Shown piece by piece: positions 39,269 through 50,294 of a DNA stretch of 58,042 nucleotides. Position 1 is the stretch's first letter. Each line of letters starts with the position of its first letter. Where the stretch lies: contig QZLH01000751.1 in assembly GCA_003833135.1 (NCBI GenBank), forward strand, positions 4,020-62,061, in the 5' to 3' direction. The stretch comes from Oehlia diaphana (lineage: Eukaryota > Glomeromycota > Glomeromycetes > Glomerales > Glomeraceae). The translations under genes and the position numbers were made by a program. Under the pieces are notes generated by a model. That model worked only from the letters and a program-made list of their open reading frames with translations, did not search any database and was not told the DNA's origin.

Positions 39269-40336
39269 ATGGGAAATCATTCTTCTAAAACTACAAATTA
39301 TTATACGTGTAATTATCATGTAATGTTTTCTTCACAAAAATTAATAACAAAAAATAAAATGGATTTTGAGGAAAGGGAACATTTAGGACATGTCATAATA
39401 AGAGAAATATTTCAAAAAAATTTCTCTTCTAATGTTCATGATATATTAAATAGTAATACGAAAATCTTAGATATTGGGTAAAAATGAAATTATGAATTTA
39501 TTTAAATTTATTAAATTTTATTATAATTTTTAAAATCCAAAATTATTTTATATTTATTAATTTTTATTTTATATAATCATCGCGTTTTTCAAAGGTGTGG
39601 TTCCGGATTCTGGTTAACAGAAATGGCAGCCGACTTCCCAAAACCAAGTTATATTGGTGTCGATATGTTACAAGTATTTCCTACATCTACAGTTCCAAAT
39701 AACGTAACATTTAAACAACTTAATATATTAGAAGGATTACCTTTTGAAGATGATACATTCGATTTTATTCATATGCAATTTTTAGCATGTGATTTTACCG
39801 AATTACAATGGGAAACCATCGTATACAAAGAACTTGCACGTGTTCTTAAACCAGGTGGATGGTTAGAAATATGTGATCCTGAATTTGAATTTTATAATAG
39901 TGGACCAACTGCCAAACAAATAAATTCCGCAGGTAAATTAAATTAAATCACACTTTCACATTTTTATACTTTTTTAAAAAATCTAACCTTTTTTTTTTTT
40001 TTTATTGAAATTTTTTTAGTATGTACTTATTTAAGATCAAGAAATGTAAATCCATTAATAGTTCAACGTCATCGATCGCTCATTGAATCAATTCCATCAT
40101 TTTCATCATCTATTGTTTATCACGAAAAAAGACATTTTCCGTTAGGATCATATGCAAAAAAATTAGGAATATTAGGAGGATTTCTTACAATTAAATGTTG
40201 TAAAGATATTTTATTAGGACCAGTTGGTAAAATTGCAAAGATAAATACTGACATTAAAGATATTCTTACACGTGAATTTGATTCACATAACACTTATTTC
40301 CATGTTCATAGATTTTATGTTCAAAAAAAGAAATGA
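39269..40336 (+). CDS. SAM-dependent methyltransferase, copy 1 (287 aa, N-myristoylation signal)
   Basis: Exons 39269-39477, 39595-39932 and 40020-40336. Class I SAM-binding motifs are complete: motif I ILDIGCGSGFWLTEMA (split by intron 1 inside the glycine loop), the acidic residue after strand 2 in IGVD, NILEGLPFEDDTFDFIHMQF and post-motif ELARVLKPGGWLEICDPE. The arrangement (VPNNVTF, then DFIH, then LKPGGWLE) resembles the LaeA/UMTA-like fungal methyltransferases; the substrate is unknown. The protein begins MGNHSSK, fitting the MGxxxS(K/R) N-myristoylation consensus, so it is probably membrane-tethered in the cytoplasm (inference). First of three tandem paralogues on the plus strand, about 3.0-3.2 kb apart. 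Intact, no frameshift. Confidence 0.9.
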
Positions 40337-42199
40337 TTTTTATTTGTGAGCCATTTTTAAAACTGGGTTTTACTCTGGAATTTTTTTTTTATTTTTTTTT
40401 TATTTTTATTGTTGTTACTTGTTATATATTATATTATATTATATTATATTATATTATATTATATTACAAACGTAACAAATTTTATACTGTATATAAATTA
40501 TTTAAATATATATATATATATTTGTAAAAATTTTTAACAAATTCTTTTAACCTTTTAAATAAAATAAGATTTTTAATATAAATATTGTTTTGATAAATAT
40601 TGTTTTGATAAGGCGTTTATATTACAACTAAAGGTGTCTCAAGGGTAACTAAACTACTTCAGCCGTTCATACATGGCGTATAATAATACTTCCGTAAATA
40701 TACAATCAAGTAAATTACAAGGGTACCATATATAAAGTAGGTAAAGTAGGTATTTAACGCGACTTAACCATAAATAATTTGCACAATAAAAAAGAAAGAA
40801 AAAAAAAAAGCAAGGTTGCATTTCCTTGTCTAATTTATCTTTATTGTCTGATAGTCATTATAAATGATTGGTTCAAAAATGCAAACCTTTTTTTTTTTTT
40901 TTTTTGAATGAATAAATATTTTCTTTTTGTACTTTATAAATAAATCAAAGTTTAATAAACTTTGATAAAACTTTAAATTTTAAACTGGGAATTTTCTATT
41001 TATAATAATATTTTTATTATTATATTATTACAGTATATTGTTTTAAATTATCTGTTATTGTGAAATTTTTCACAAATTTGATTAAAATTTGATCTGTAAA
41101 ACGTCCAAACTATGAAACTTTATTTCGAACACTTTTATCGAAAATTATATAATTATTATAATAATTATAATAATTTAATATATTTGTGGATCTTTATATT
41201 GAAAATGAAGATAATTTTCATTTTAATCATATTAATATTAAAAGTTTTTTTTATTAATAAAAGAGACGTTGAAATAAATTAAATTATATAATCATTTGAA
41301 TTAATTTCCCTATTAAGTAGTAAGCCCGAAATTCTTGTAAAATCAGTATATCCTTATTTAGAAAATTATAACCTGTTTAATATTATTAAAGATAAGAATA
41401 TTTTGATTGTACCATTTTAAAAAAGAAATAATAGAATTGAAATTTAGAACGAGATCATTTTGATCGTTCTTTTAAAAGAATTATTATTATATTACAATTT
41501 ATAAAGTTATATAATTTATAAAATTGTATTTTTTAAAAAAAAAAATTTTTTTTTTTTTTTAAAAAAAATATATATATAAATATATATAAATATATATATA
41601 TGAGAAAAAAAAATATTTGAGGTAATTAATTTATTTATTTATTTATTATTATTATTATTATTTTTATTTATTTTATTTATTTTATTTTTTTTTTTATTTT
41701 TGCGGAGTAATAATCATTCTTTTTGACGTGCAATTATATTATCTATATTTAGTTATTATCCTGAACGTTTAACCAGTATTAAATATGTGCCAAGAAATTT
41801 TGAGAATTATAATTGGATTATAATTGGTTCTATTATTTTATTTGAAAAAAGAATATTCAGCTGATAAATTCAAAAATGATCCGTTAAATACGTTTTTAGT
41901 TATATTTGTTAGTAAGCTTTTGTTAGTTATGCGACTTTATGCGTACTAGTTAACTGTTATGTCGTATTTGTTATATGCGTATTGGTTATGCGTATTTTAG
42001 TTATGCGTGTTATTAGTCCCTTAAATTGATTAACTTTTTTTGATCCCTGAATAGCTTTGATGATCAAATTCAACGGAAAAAAACGAAAGAATATTATGGG
42101 CATGAAATAAATTATGCGCTTATACAAATTTTAGTTAGTGTGATTTATTAGTTACTTTCTTTTTTGATTCTTTTATAAAAGTGGAAATTTTGTTTTTTG
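40337..42199. other. Spacer with an (ATATT)n microsatellite
   Basis: About 1.9 kb between methyltransferase copies 1 and 2. A clean (ATATT)n tract of about eight units lies at 40423-40465, and (TTTA)n/(TTA)n tracts at 41625-41690. Around 41885-42020 GTTA-TGCG-TATT words recur (GTTATGCGTATT and variants). No gene seen. Confidence 0.5.
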
Positions 42200-42434
42200 T
42201 ATAAATATCCCTTTGTTTAACTTACATAATAACGTTGAATATATATAACATTGAATACAACATTTATCGTACATTGTGATAATAATAATATTTACTCTTA
42301 CTTATTATTATTATTATTATTATTATTATACCCTTATTATACCTTTACTATACCTTATTATACCTTATTATACCCTACCATAACCTTTATTATACCTCAA
42401 TACCCTTATTACCTTCCTCTATTACCTTTATATC
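42200..42434 (+). promoter_or_regulatory. Promoter/leader of methyltransferase copy 2
   Basis: TATAAATA at 42200-42207, 228 bp before the ATG. The leader holds a (TTA)n run at 42303-42330 followed by a pyrimidine-strand repeat of TACC(T)TTATTA-like units of 10-12 bp to about 42425. Confidence 0.4.
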
Positions 42435-43626
42435 ATGGGAAAATATTTTTCTAAAGAAAAAAATAAAACAACTAAATTATGTATAAATTCTCATGAAGTT
42501 TTTTCTCGTTCTTATGAAAGTAAAGATGATTATAATGAAGGTGAACATTGTGTTCATATTGTAACGAGAGATATATTCAAAGTAAATTTTTCTTCGGATA
42601 TTCAAAATGTTTTATTAAATTCTAATACAAAAATTTTAGATGTTGGGTAATTATAATTAAAATCACTTTTTTTTTAATAGTACGCTATTATAATAACGGA
42701 CTAACATTTTTTTTTTATTTTACATTAATAACTGAATCACTGAATAACTGAATAACTGAATAACTGAATCACTGAATAACTGAATAACTGAATAAATGAA
42801 TAACTGAATAAATGCTATACAATCTATACAATATTACCACACTACACTATACATCAACGAATAAATCGCTATACATCACCTAAGTTGTGGGTTCGGATTC
42901 TGGTTAACGGAAATGGCATCAGAATTTCCAAAACCTAGTTATTTCGGTATTGATATTAAACCAATATTTCCAAAATCTACATTTCCAAATAATATCACAT
43001 TTCAACAATATGATATATTAAAAAGATTACCTTATGAAAATAATTCATTTGATTTCATTCATATACAATTTTTAAATTTTGATATAACTGAATTACAATG
43101 GGAAACAATTGTTTTTCCAGAACTTACACGTATTCTCAAACCAGGTGGATGGTTAGAATTTTGTGACATGGAATATGGAATTTTAAATTGTGGTCCTTTA
43201 TCCAAAAAATTTGATTTAACAGGTATTATTATTATTTAAAATAATTTTTTGAATAATATGTAATTATAATAACCAAATTTTTAATTTATTTTTTTTTTAG
43301 TGATAAATTATTTAAGGACAAGAAATGTTAATCCACAAATAATTTTACGTAGTGATTCAATATTGAAATCAATTCCATCATTCTCATCATCACATATACA
43401 TCATAAAAAACGGAAATATCCACTAGGATCTTATAAAAATCAATTGGAAGAATTATGCGCTAAAAATACAAAAAATCAAGTTAAATCACTTTTAAAAGGT
43501 CCAATAGGTAAAGATATGAATGTTAAAAAAGGGGACGTTGATTCAATTGTTGATAAAATAGTGAAAGAATTTGAAACAAATAAATCTTATGTTTATATTC
43601 ATAGAATCTACGTTCAAAAGCACTAA
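42435..43626 (+). CDS. SAM-dependent methyltransferase, copy 2 (291 aa, N-myristoylation signal)
   Basis: Exons 42435-42646, 42885-43222 and 43301-43626; intron positions and phases equal those of copy 1, and exon 2 is again 338 nt. The N-terminus MGKYFSKEK keeps Gly2, Ser6 and Lys7 of the myristoylation consensus although the rest of the first 25 residues is diverged. Motif I reads ILDVGCGFGFWLTEMA (Ser of copy 1 replaced by Phe), followed by FGIDIKPIFPKS, NSFDFIHIQF and LTRILKPGGWLEFCDMEY. The change in the glycine loop and the loss of acidic residues in LKRLPYENNSFD could alter activity, but the fold motifs remain. The C-terminal domain is the most variable part between copies. Confidence 0.88.
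42730..42814 (+). repeat. 8-bp tandem repeat in intron 1 of methyltransferase copy 2
   Basis: About ten units of AACTGAAT with variants CACTGAAT and AAATGAAT, explaining why this intron is about 120 bp longer than that of copy 1. Confidence 0.9.
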
Positions 43627-43933
43627 CGGGTATTAAACACATATAACGCATTTAACACACGCATACACATTTAATAACGCATTTAACATTTTTTTTTTTT
43701 TTTTTTACACACGTTGACTACTTTTTTTTTACAAACTTCTTTGTCACATCAATTCACATAATTCACATGCATTTTCATTCATAACGAACCAGTTAAATAA
43801 ATTCAATCGTATAAATAATAATTAAACCTTATTGATTATAACGTAATAATTGATTATTAATGATAATTACTGGTTATAATAGTAATAAACAATAATATTG
43901 TAAAAATATGATTTCTTTTTTTGATGATTCCTT

Positions 43934-44014
<81 letters not shown>

Positions 44015-45321
44015 TATTTCATTGTGTTTCATGTGTAAAGTAAAAAAAAGAAAGAAAGAAATTTTATTTCATTATAATGATTTTATTTGGTTTAAACAAA
44101 ATTGTTGAACCTGATGTCATATTGAATTTCTATTGTATTTATTACAATACAAATATGGTAAAATATTTATTAGGTGAAAATAATGGTAAGCAAAAAAATG
44201 TAACTGAAAAATAATTTGTAACACGTATTCATCAAATAATCAAATAATCAAATTTATTGAAAAAATTATATCCACGCCAAAATGATCATCAAAAAATCAT
44301 TTGTTACACTACAATCAAAAGAAACTATTATTCGATATTCCTTTTTTTTTTTTTATACATCCCAAAGATCCACCAAAAAAAAAAAAAAAAAAATTAATTT
44401 TCATTAATTTTTTTTTTTTTTATATATATATTTTAATATTATTTAATTTCTTTTATCATTATATTCATCATATCCCCGTTCGGTCAGTAAATCTTCATCG
44501 ATCACAAATATTTAGAAAGTAAATCCAATCAAATATATTATTATATTTTATCGGTTGATTTCTTGTTTCGGTTTGATTCTTTGTTTCGGGTTCCCTTTCG
44601 GTAAATTTGTTATAAAATTTTCCCGCAGTGATATTAAAATATATTAAAATATATTTAATATATATAATATATATATATAATTAATATTAAAAAAAAAAAG
44701 AAAAAAAAAAAAATATAAATATTAAAAATATTAATTATTATATATAATATATCTTTTTTAATCACATAAATATTTTAGAATTGAATTTAAGATTCAATGT
44801 TGTGGCTCATTTGATTTATATTACTAATTGTTTTATCTTGTTTATCTAGTGACCTTGTGTAACAAAATTTATTAACCCATGTAATATAATTTATATTTAT
44901 ATTTAAAAAACATTTTATATTGAAACCCAAAATTTTATATTATTGCAGGAAAAAATTTAAAATTTTAACCAATTATTAATAATTATTTAGGATAGTCATT
45001 TAAACCATCATAAACCGAGTAAAGTACGGATTTTCTTATTAACTTTTTAGAACTTATTGATGGAAAAATAAGGAGTGCAGATCACATGATTTTTTAAGAT
45101 TCTGTAACATAGGAAAATTTTTTTTTTTTTTTTTTTCTTTTATTACTTGTAGGGGTTTTACAAAAAAAATCTGCACGAATAGGAATGCGGAGGATTGACT
45201 AAAATAAGGTTGCATATTCCTATTTTATAAAGTAATATAATATATTATAATATAATATTCTAAAATAATATAAAAAAATTTTTTTATTTTAGATGAAATA
45301 AAAGTTTTTTTTTTTTTTGAA
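43627..45321. other. Spacer with long poly-T tracts
   Basis: About 1.7 kb between methyltransferase copies 2 and 3. Two nearly uninterrupted poly-T runs (about 43936-43979 and 43983-44013) are separated by a short ATG word; further homopolymers lie at 44341-44420. No gene seen; the open frames reported by simple translation here are poly-Phe artefacts. Confidence 0.6.
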
Positions 45322-45329
45322 TATAAATA
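45322..45329 (+). promoter_or_regulatory. TATA-like box of methyltransferase copy 3
   Basis: TATAAATA, 106 bp before the ATG, the same 8-mer that precedes copies 1 and 2. Confidence 0.4.
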
Positions 45330-45427
45330 AGGTCTCAACTTTAATAAAAAAAAAAAGAATGATCAGTATAACTTTTTATATTCAATTTTTCTTTACTTTC
45401 TTTTATTAAAAATATAAAAAAAAAATT

Positions 45428-46605
45428 ATGGGCAATAAAACTTCCCGTTTCCATTTCACTAGAAAACCTCCTAAACCGAAAGGTTACATAAGTAACTATC
45501 ATGAAATGTTATCATCATTTAAACTCGAAGAAAAAAGTGACCACGATGAAAAAGAACATTTGGTACACTTTATAATAAAAGAGTTATTTAAAGGGAATTT
45601 TTCTTCACCTATCCATAATATTTTATCCGATCCTAATGCAAAAATTTTAGATGTTGGGTAATTATTATAATATATATAATAATATTTATTATTAAATTTT
45701 TTTTTTTTTAAAGTTTTTTTTTTCGAATAATTTAAATTAATTTATTATATTTTTTTTTTAAAAAAAAAAAAAAATTTTTTTTTTTTTTTTTTTTTTGAAA
45801 TTTTTTTCGAATAATTTTTAAAGATGCGGTTCTGGTTTTTGGCTCCTTGAAATGGCAGCCGACTATTCAAGTCCTAAATATTTTGGAATCGATAATTTAT
45901 CAACATTTCCTAAAAGTACTATTCCAAGTAATATAGAATTTAGTCAACATAATTTATTAGAGGGACTTCCTTTTCCCGACAACACATTTGAATTCGTTCA
46001 TATACAGTCGGTAGGAAGTGAGTTTACGGAGACACAATGGGAAACTTTTGTATATCAAGAACTCGGAAGAGTCCTTAAACCAGGAGGGTGGTTAGAAATA
46101 TGTGATCCCGAGATTGAATTCTCAAACTGCGGTCCAACGTTAAAGCAATTAAATCTCACAGGTAAATAATTATTGTATATAGAGTGTAAAGTGTATATAT
46201 ATATATATAATTATTTTATGTATGTGTATATGTAATTATTTTTTTATTATTTTACTAATTTTTAATTACTTTAACCCTTTAGTATGTAATTGCTTAATGG
46301 CAATAAATGTTAATCCACAAATGGCTTTACGCCATCATTCACTCATTAAATCATTTCCAATATTTTCCAACGTAATTCATGATAAAGGTCACATGCAATT
46401 AGGTAATTATACCCATAAAATAGGGAAAATTGGTACTCTTACTATGAAAGAATATTCTAGATACGCTTATAAAGGGCCTATTGGCAAAATTATGAAAATA
46501 GATCCAAAAGATATCAATTCCCTTACCGATAAGATTGAAATTGAATGTGAATTATATAAACCTTATTATTTTTATCATAGGGTTTGTGCTCAAAAAGTAG
46601 CATGA
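45428..46605 (+). CDS. SAM-dependent methyltransferase, copy 3 (296 aa, N-myristoylation signal)
   Basis: Exons 45428-45657, 45824-46161 and 46283-46605, same intron phases and 338-nt middle exon as the other two copies. It starts MGNKTSRFH: Gly2, Ser6 and a basic residue at 7, again the myristoylation consensus. Motif I ILDVGCGSGFWLLEMA, acidic FGID, LLEGLPFPDNTFEFVHIQ and LGRVLKPGGWLEICDPEI are intact, so it is probably catalytically competent. The first 30 residues include a basic Pro/Lys segment (TRKPPKPKG) that could reinforce membrane binding. Intron 1 contains long poly-T/poly-A runs, and a stretch similar to its 3' half recurs right before the assembly gap. Confidence 0.9.
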
Positions 46606-46679
46606 AAACAATTATACATAAGTTATTAATTAATTATTCAATTAATTAATTATTATTTATTATATTCAACATTATTCTA

Positions 46680-46689
<10 letters not shown>

Positions 46690-46715
<26 letters not shown>

Positions 46716-46833
46716 TTTTTTAAATAATTTAAATTTATTTATTTTATTTTTTTTTTAAAAAAAAAAAAAAATTTTTTTCTTTTTTTTTTTTTTTGAAATT
46801 TTTTTCGAATAATTTTTAAAGATGCGGTTCTGG
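46690..46833 (+). repeat. Duplicate of methyltransferase copy 3 intron 1/exon 2 start at gap edge
   Basis: The sequence before the gap repeats the end of intron 1 of copy 3 (GAAATTTTTTTCGAATAATT at 46795-46814 versus 45797-45816) and the first 12 nt of its exon 2 (ATGCGGTTCTGG, 46822-46833 versus 45824-45835), with only small homopolymer differences. There is no exon 1 in front of it. It is either the start of a fourth copy or, more likely, a local misassembly at the gap. Confidence 0.8.
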
Positions 46834-47271
46834 NNNNNNNNNNNNNNNNNNNNNNNNNNNNNNNNNNNNNNNNNNNNNNNNNNNNNNNNNNNNNNNNNNN
46901 NNNNNNNNNNNNNNNNNNNNNNNNNNNNNNNNNNNNNNNNNNNNNNNNNNNNNNNNNNNNNNNNNNNNNNNNNNNNNNNNNNNNNNNNNNNNNNNNNNNN
47001 NNNNNNNNNNNNNNNNNNNNNNNNNNNNNNNNNNNNNNNNNNNNNNNNNNNNNNNNNNNNNNNNNNNNNNNNNNNNNNNNNNNNNNNNNNNNNNNNNNNN
47101 NNNNNNNNNNNNNNNNNNNNNNNNNNNNNNNNNNNNNNNNNNNNNNNNNNNNNNNNNNNNNNNNNNNNNNNNNNNNNNNNNNNNNNNNNNNNNNNNNNNN
47201 NNNNNNNNNNNNNNNNNNNNNNNNNNNNNNNNNNNNNNNNNNNNNNNNNNNNNNNNNNNNNNNNNNNNNNN
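46834..47271. other. Assembly gap (438 N)
   Basis: Run of N. Any frame drawn through it is meaningless. Confidence 1.
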
Positions 47272-47310
<39 letters not shown>

Positions 47311-47630
47311 TAAATTAATTAAATTACATTATTTTAAAAAAAAAACAATCCTCTTTTTTATAATTTTTTTTTTATATATATAATATATAGTTTTAGGCAG
47401 AATTAATTATATTTAAAATCGTAAATAGTTATTCCCAAATATTCCCAAAATAAATTTTAAAACTTTCATTAATACTCTTGTTCAGGTTCGGACTAAAAAA
47501 AAAAGGAAAAAAAAAATAAAAAAAAAAAAAAAAAGAAAAAAAAAAAAAAAAAAAAAAAAAAAACTTTAATGTTTGATATTCTTATAATATGGAGATACCG
47601 AATCAAAAAAAAAAAAAAAAAAAAAAGGGG

Positions 47631-47662
<32 letters not shown>

Positions 47663-49310
47663 AAATTTTAAAATTTTAAAAAAATGGGAAAACAAAAAAA
47701 AAAAAAAAAAAAAAAAAAAAGGTGGAAATGAAATAATAATAAAAATTGTCCTTTCGAACAAAAGAATATATTATATTAATTATTAATTTCCAAAAGATTT
47801 TTTTTTAATATCTAAAACTTTGTAAATAGGAATTGTTTGTTAAAGATTAGAGGGTGGGGAAAGGAAACACAAAATAAGGATTTTAATCATTTAGAATAAG
47901 GATTTTGGGATTTACAAATGGGAGACAATATTTTACCGAGACTAAATCAAATGGAGAGAATATTCTTTCCATTACCATTTTCAGAAATAATATGAAAAAT
48001 AAATAAATGTAAAATAATGATATTATAAAATCCCATAAATGGTCCGAGATCAAAGTTTACCTATTTTTAATTAAGATCATCTTCTTTTATCACTTACTTT
48101 TTTTGTCTTTAAAAATAAATATACTGTAAATAAATAATTAAAATTCCTATAATGATATCTTATAATAGTCCAAGGGGCTTTATTTTGAATTTCATATTTT
48201 GATTATTTTGGATTATTTTGGATTTTTGGATTATTCTAGTCTTTCGGTCCGTCCCGTCCTTCCATAATATTTACCTATTTACCCGAATTATCTTTACAAT
48301 GAATATTTTTGATTTCATTGTTGAGCCCTTTTTTTTTTCAAAAATTGATAACGATAATCAAAACAAATACTTTAATATTAACGGATAAATTCTCATTATT
48401 ATTTTAAAATTTCACGTAATTTGCATATATGTCTTATAATGGTAACAAATTGACAAATATGACAAATATGAAAACCCCTTTCTTTGGAAAAAAAAAATAA
48501 ATTAAAAAGGATATATAAAAAAGCGTGAACCATTTGAAACATTTTTACATTTACCCCTTAATCTAAGTATTTAACACTAAAAACTTCGCTATATTTTTTA
48601 TGCAGGTTACGTAAAAAAAAAAGAAAAATCATATAAAGAATTCTTTAAATATGCTTTATTTATAATTTTATTTGACAATCTTTTTAATGATATACATTTA
48701 AAAACCAATACAAGATTTTGGAAATTTGATTCGCTGCTTAGATAATAATTATTTTAATTATTCACGCATATAAGGTGATTTCCGGAAAAATTTTTAATAA
48801 AAGATAAAATAATTTGTTCAATTATTTATTTTACTTTTTATTTTTGCTTTTTTTGGGGGCTATTGAGCCGATTGAGCCGATTTAAGCCCCTGCTTTTTTT
48901 TTCCTTATATATCAAATTAAATCATGATTTTTTTTTTGGTTCAATAAATCTGTAATTAAATATATTCGTTCGATTATAAAATGTTGATATAGATATTTGT
49001 GTCTCATACAAATCTTATTATTCTTGTTATTCTTGTTATTCTTATTCTTGTTATTATTACCACGGAAATCTTTTTATCAAATCTCCTTTAATAATAATAA
49101 AAAACAATTTGCATGTTACTATTGTTTTATAAAAAACCCTTTCAAAATAACTAAAAAAGGAAATTTCCAACATGTTTTTTTTTATTAGTTATTTTAATAT
49201 CTCATCTCGTTTCTTTCACTTTATTTTATAAGCCTCATTTGTCAATAATAGAAATAACTGTTCGTACGGAGATGAATCCTATTATGAAATTTTATAATTT
49301 TATAACTATC
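47272..49310. other. Low-complexity spacer after the gap
   Basis: 47272-47730 is mostly poly-T then long poly-A runs interrupted by G; the open frame at 47589-47786 is a poly-Lys artefact. From 47730 to 49310 the DNA is ordinary AT-rich spacer with a (TTCTTGTTA)n microsatellite near 49016-49050. No gene supported. Confidence 0.6.
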
Positions 49311-49315
49311 CCAAA

Positions 49316-49530
49316 TAGTGTTTCAAAATAGTATTCCAAATAGATCCTAAATAGTATTCCAAAATAGTATCCAAAATAGATCCTAATTAGTAATCCCCAA
49401 TAGTTCCTAAATAGTAATCCCCAATAGTTCTAAATAGTATCTCAAATGTATCCAAAATAGTTTCTAATAGTATCCAAAATAGTTTGTAAAAGTATCCAAA
49501 ATAGTTCCTAAATAGTGTCCCAAATAGTGT
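49316..49530 (+). repeat. AATAGTATCC(A)-type minisatellite
   Basis: About 14-16 degenerate units of 13-16 bp built on AATAGT(A/T)(T/C)CC(A/T)AAA, for example AAATAGTATTCCAAAATAGT and CCAAAATAGTTTCTAATAGT. A single relic (CCTAAATAGTAGG) lies at 49668-49680. Confidence 0.85.
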
Positions 49531-49719
49531 CCCAAATTGTTCGTATTAAATGTAGGCGTCTTTTTTTTAGATAGGGTTCTTGTTATATACATTTGTATTT
49601 TCACAGGTGTATAACCATGGGAGCGCGTTCTCAGAGTATTTAACAATTAAATAATAATAATAAGATCCTAAATAGTAGGAAAAAGGAATTTTTTCAAATA
49701 TCGCGTAATTTTATCATAA

Positions 49720-50011
49720 ATGAAAGCCTCCTTTTTATTACAAGAATTAAACGATGTACAGTATCTTTTAGTGTTTACACCAAGAAATCAATTCGTAAGT
49801 TTTGACATCAATGTAGTGACATTTCTTCTCATTCATTGTTTGAAAAAATGGAATTTTTCTATTTTTCTAAATACATTTAACTTTATTTTGTCTACTAAAC
49901 TTCGTGATTAAGTTCAGTGAACCATCAAGATTCACTGATTGTACAACCATAAGTGTCGCTAGATTTGTACAAGATTTTGACATAAGATTTGATATTGATT
50001 ATGGAGAATAA
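49720..50011 (+). CDS. Possible two-exon micro-gene (57 aa)
   Basis: Exon 49720-49794 (ATG to a perfect GTAAGT donor) and exon 49913-50011 join in phase 0; the 118-nt intron has TACTAAAC, branch-like, 11 nt before its AG. The product starts MKASFLLQELNDVQYLLVFT and ends in an acidic tail (DFDIRFDIDYGE). Both exons have codon character and higher GC than the intron. I do not recognise the protein. It could be a genuine small gene or two remaining exons of an eroded larger one; it lies between a minisatellite and a satellite. Confidence 0.4.
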
Positions 50012-50290
50012 TTTTACTGGCATGAAATATTCTAACTTATAATTTTTGTACTGTCATAATTACTCTATTCCGTTTACTCTATAACGTAAATTATATAATA
50101 ACGTAAGTAATTTCGAAATCTTATCTACTGATAATGAAGGTTATGCAGTGCTTTGCATGAATTAATGAATTAATGCATGTGCACAATTTTGTCATATTAC
50201 CATTATATGTGATCGTTAAGTTCCAATTCTGTGAAACACCCCCAACACAGCAGTGTTGGTCATTGGCCGGCTTTGACTGTTACCTGGCCT
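50012..50290. other. Short spacer before the ~370-bp satellite
   Basis: No gene seen. The last ~50 bp become GC-richer (CCCCCAACACAGCAGTGTTG) where the first satellite unit begins. Confidence 0.4.
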
Positions 50291-50294
50291 GTTT

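Noticed and set aside
43908..44108. Poly-Phe open frame
   Set aside because: Produced by poly-T runs without any codon signal.
46822..47313. Open frame running through the N gap (MRFW...FFFF)
   Set aside because: It is translated Ns between a duplicated exon fragment and poly-T; not a gene.
47589..47786. Poly-Lys open frame
   Set aside because: Produced by poly-A runs near the assembly gap.
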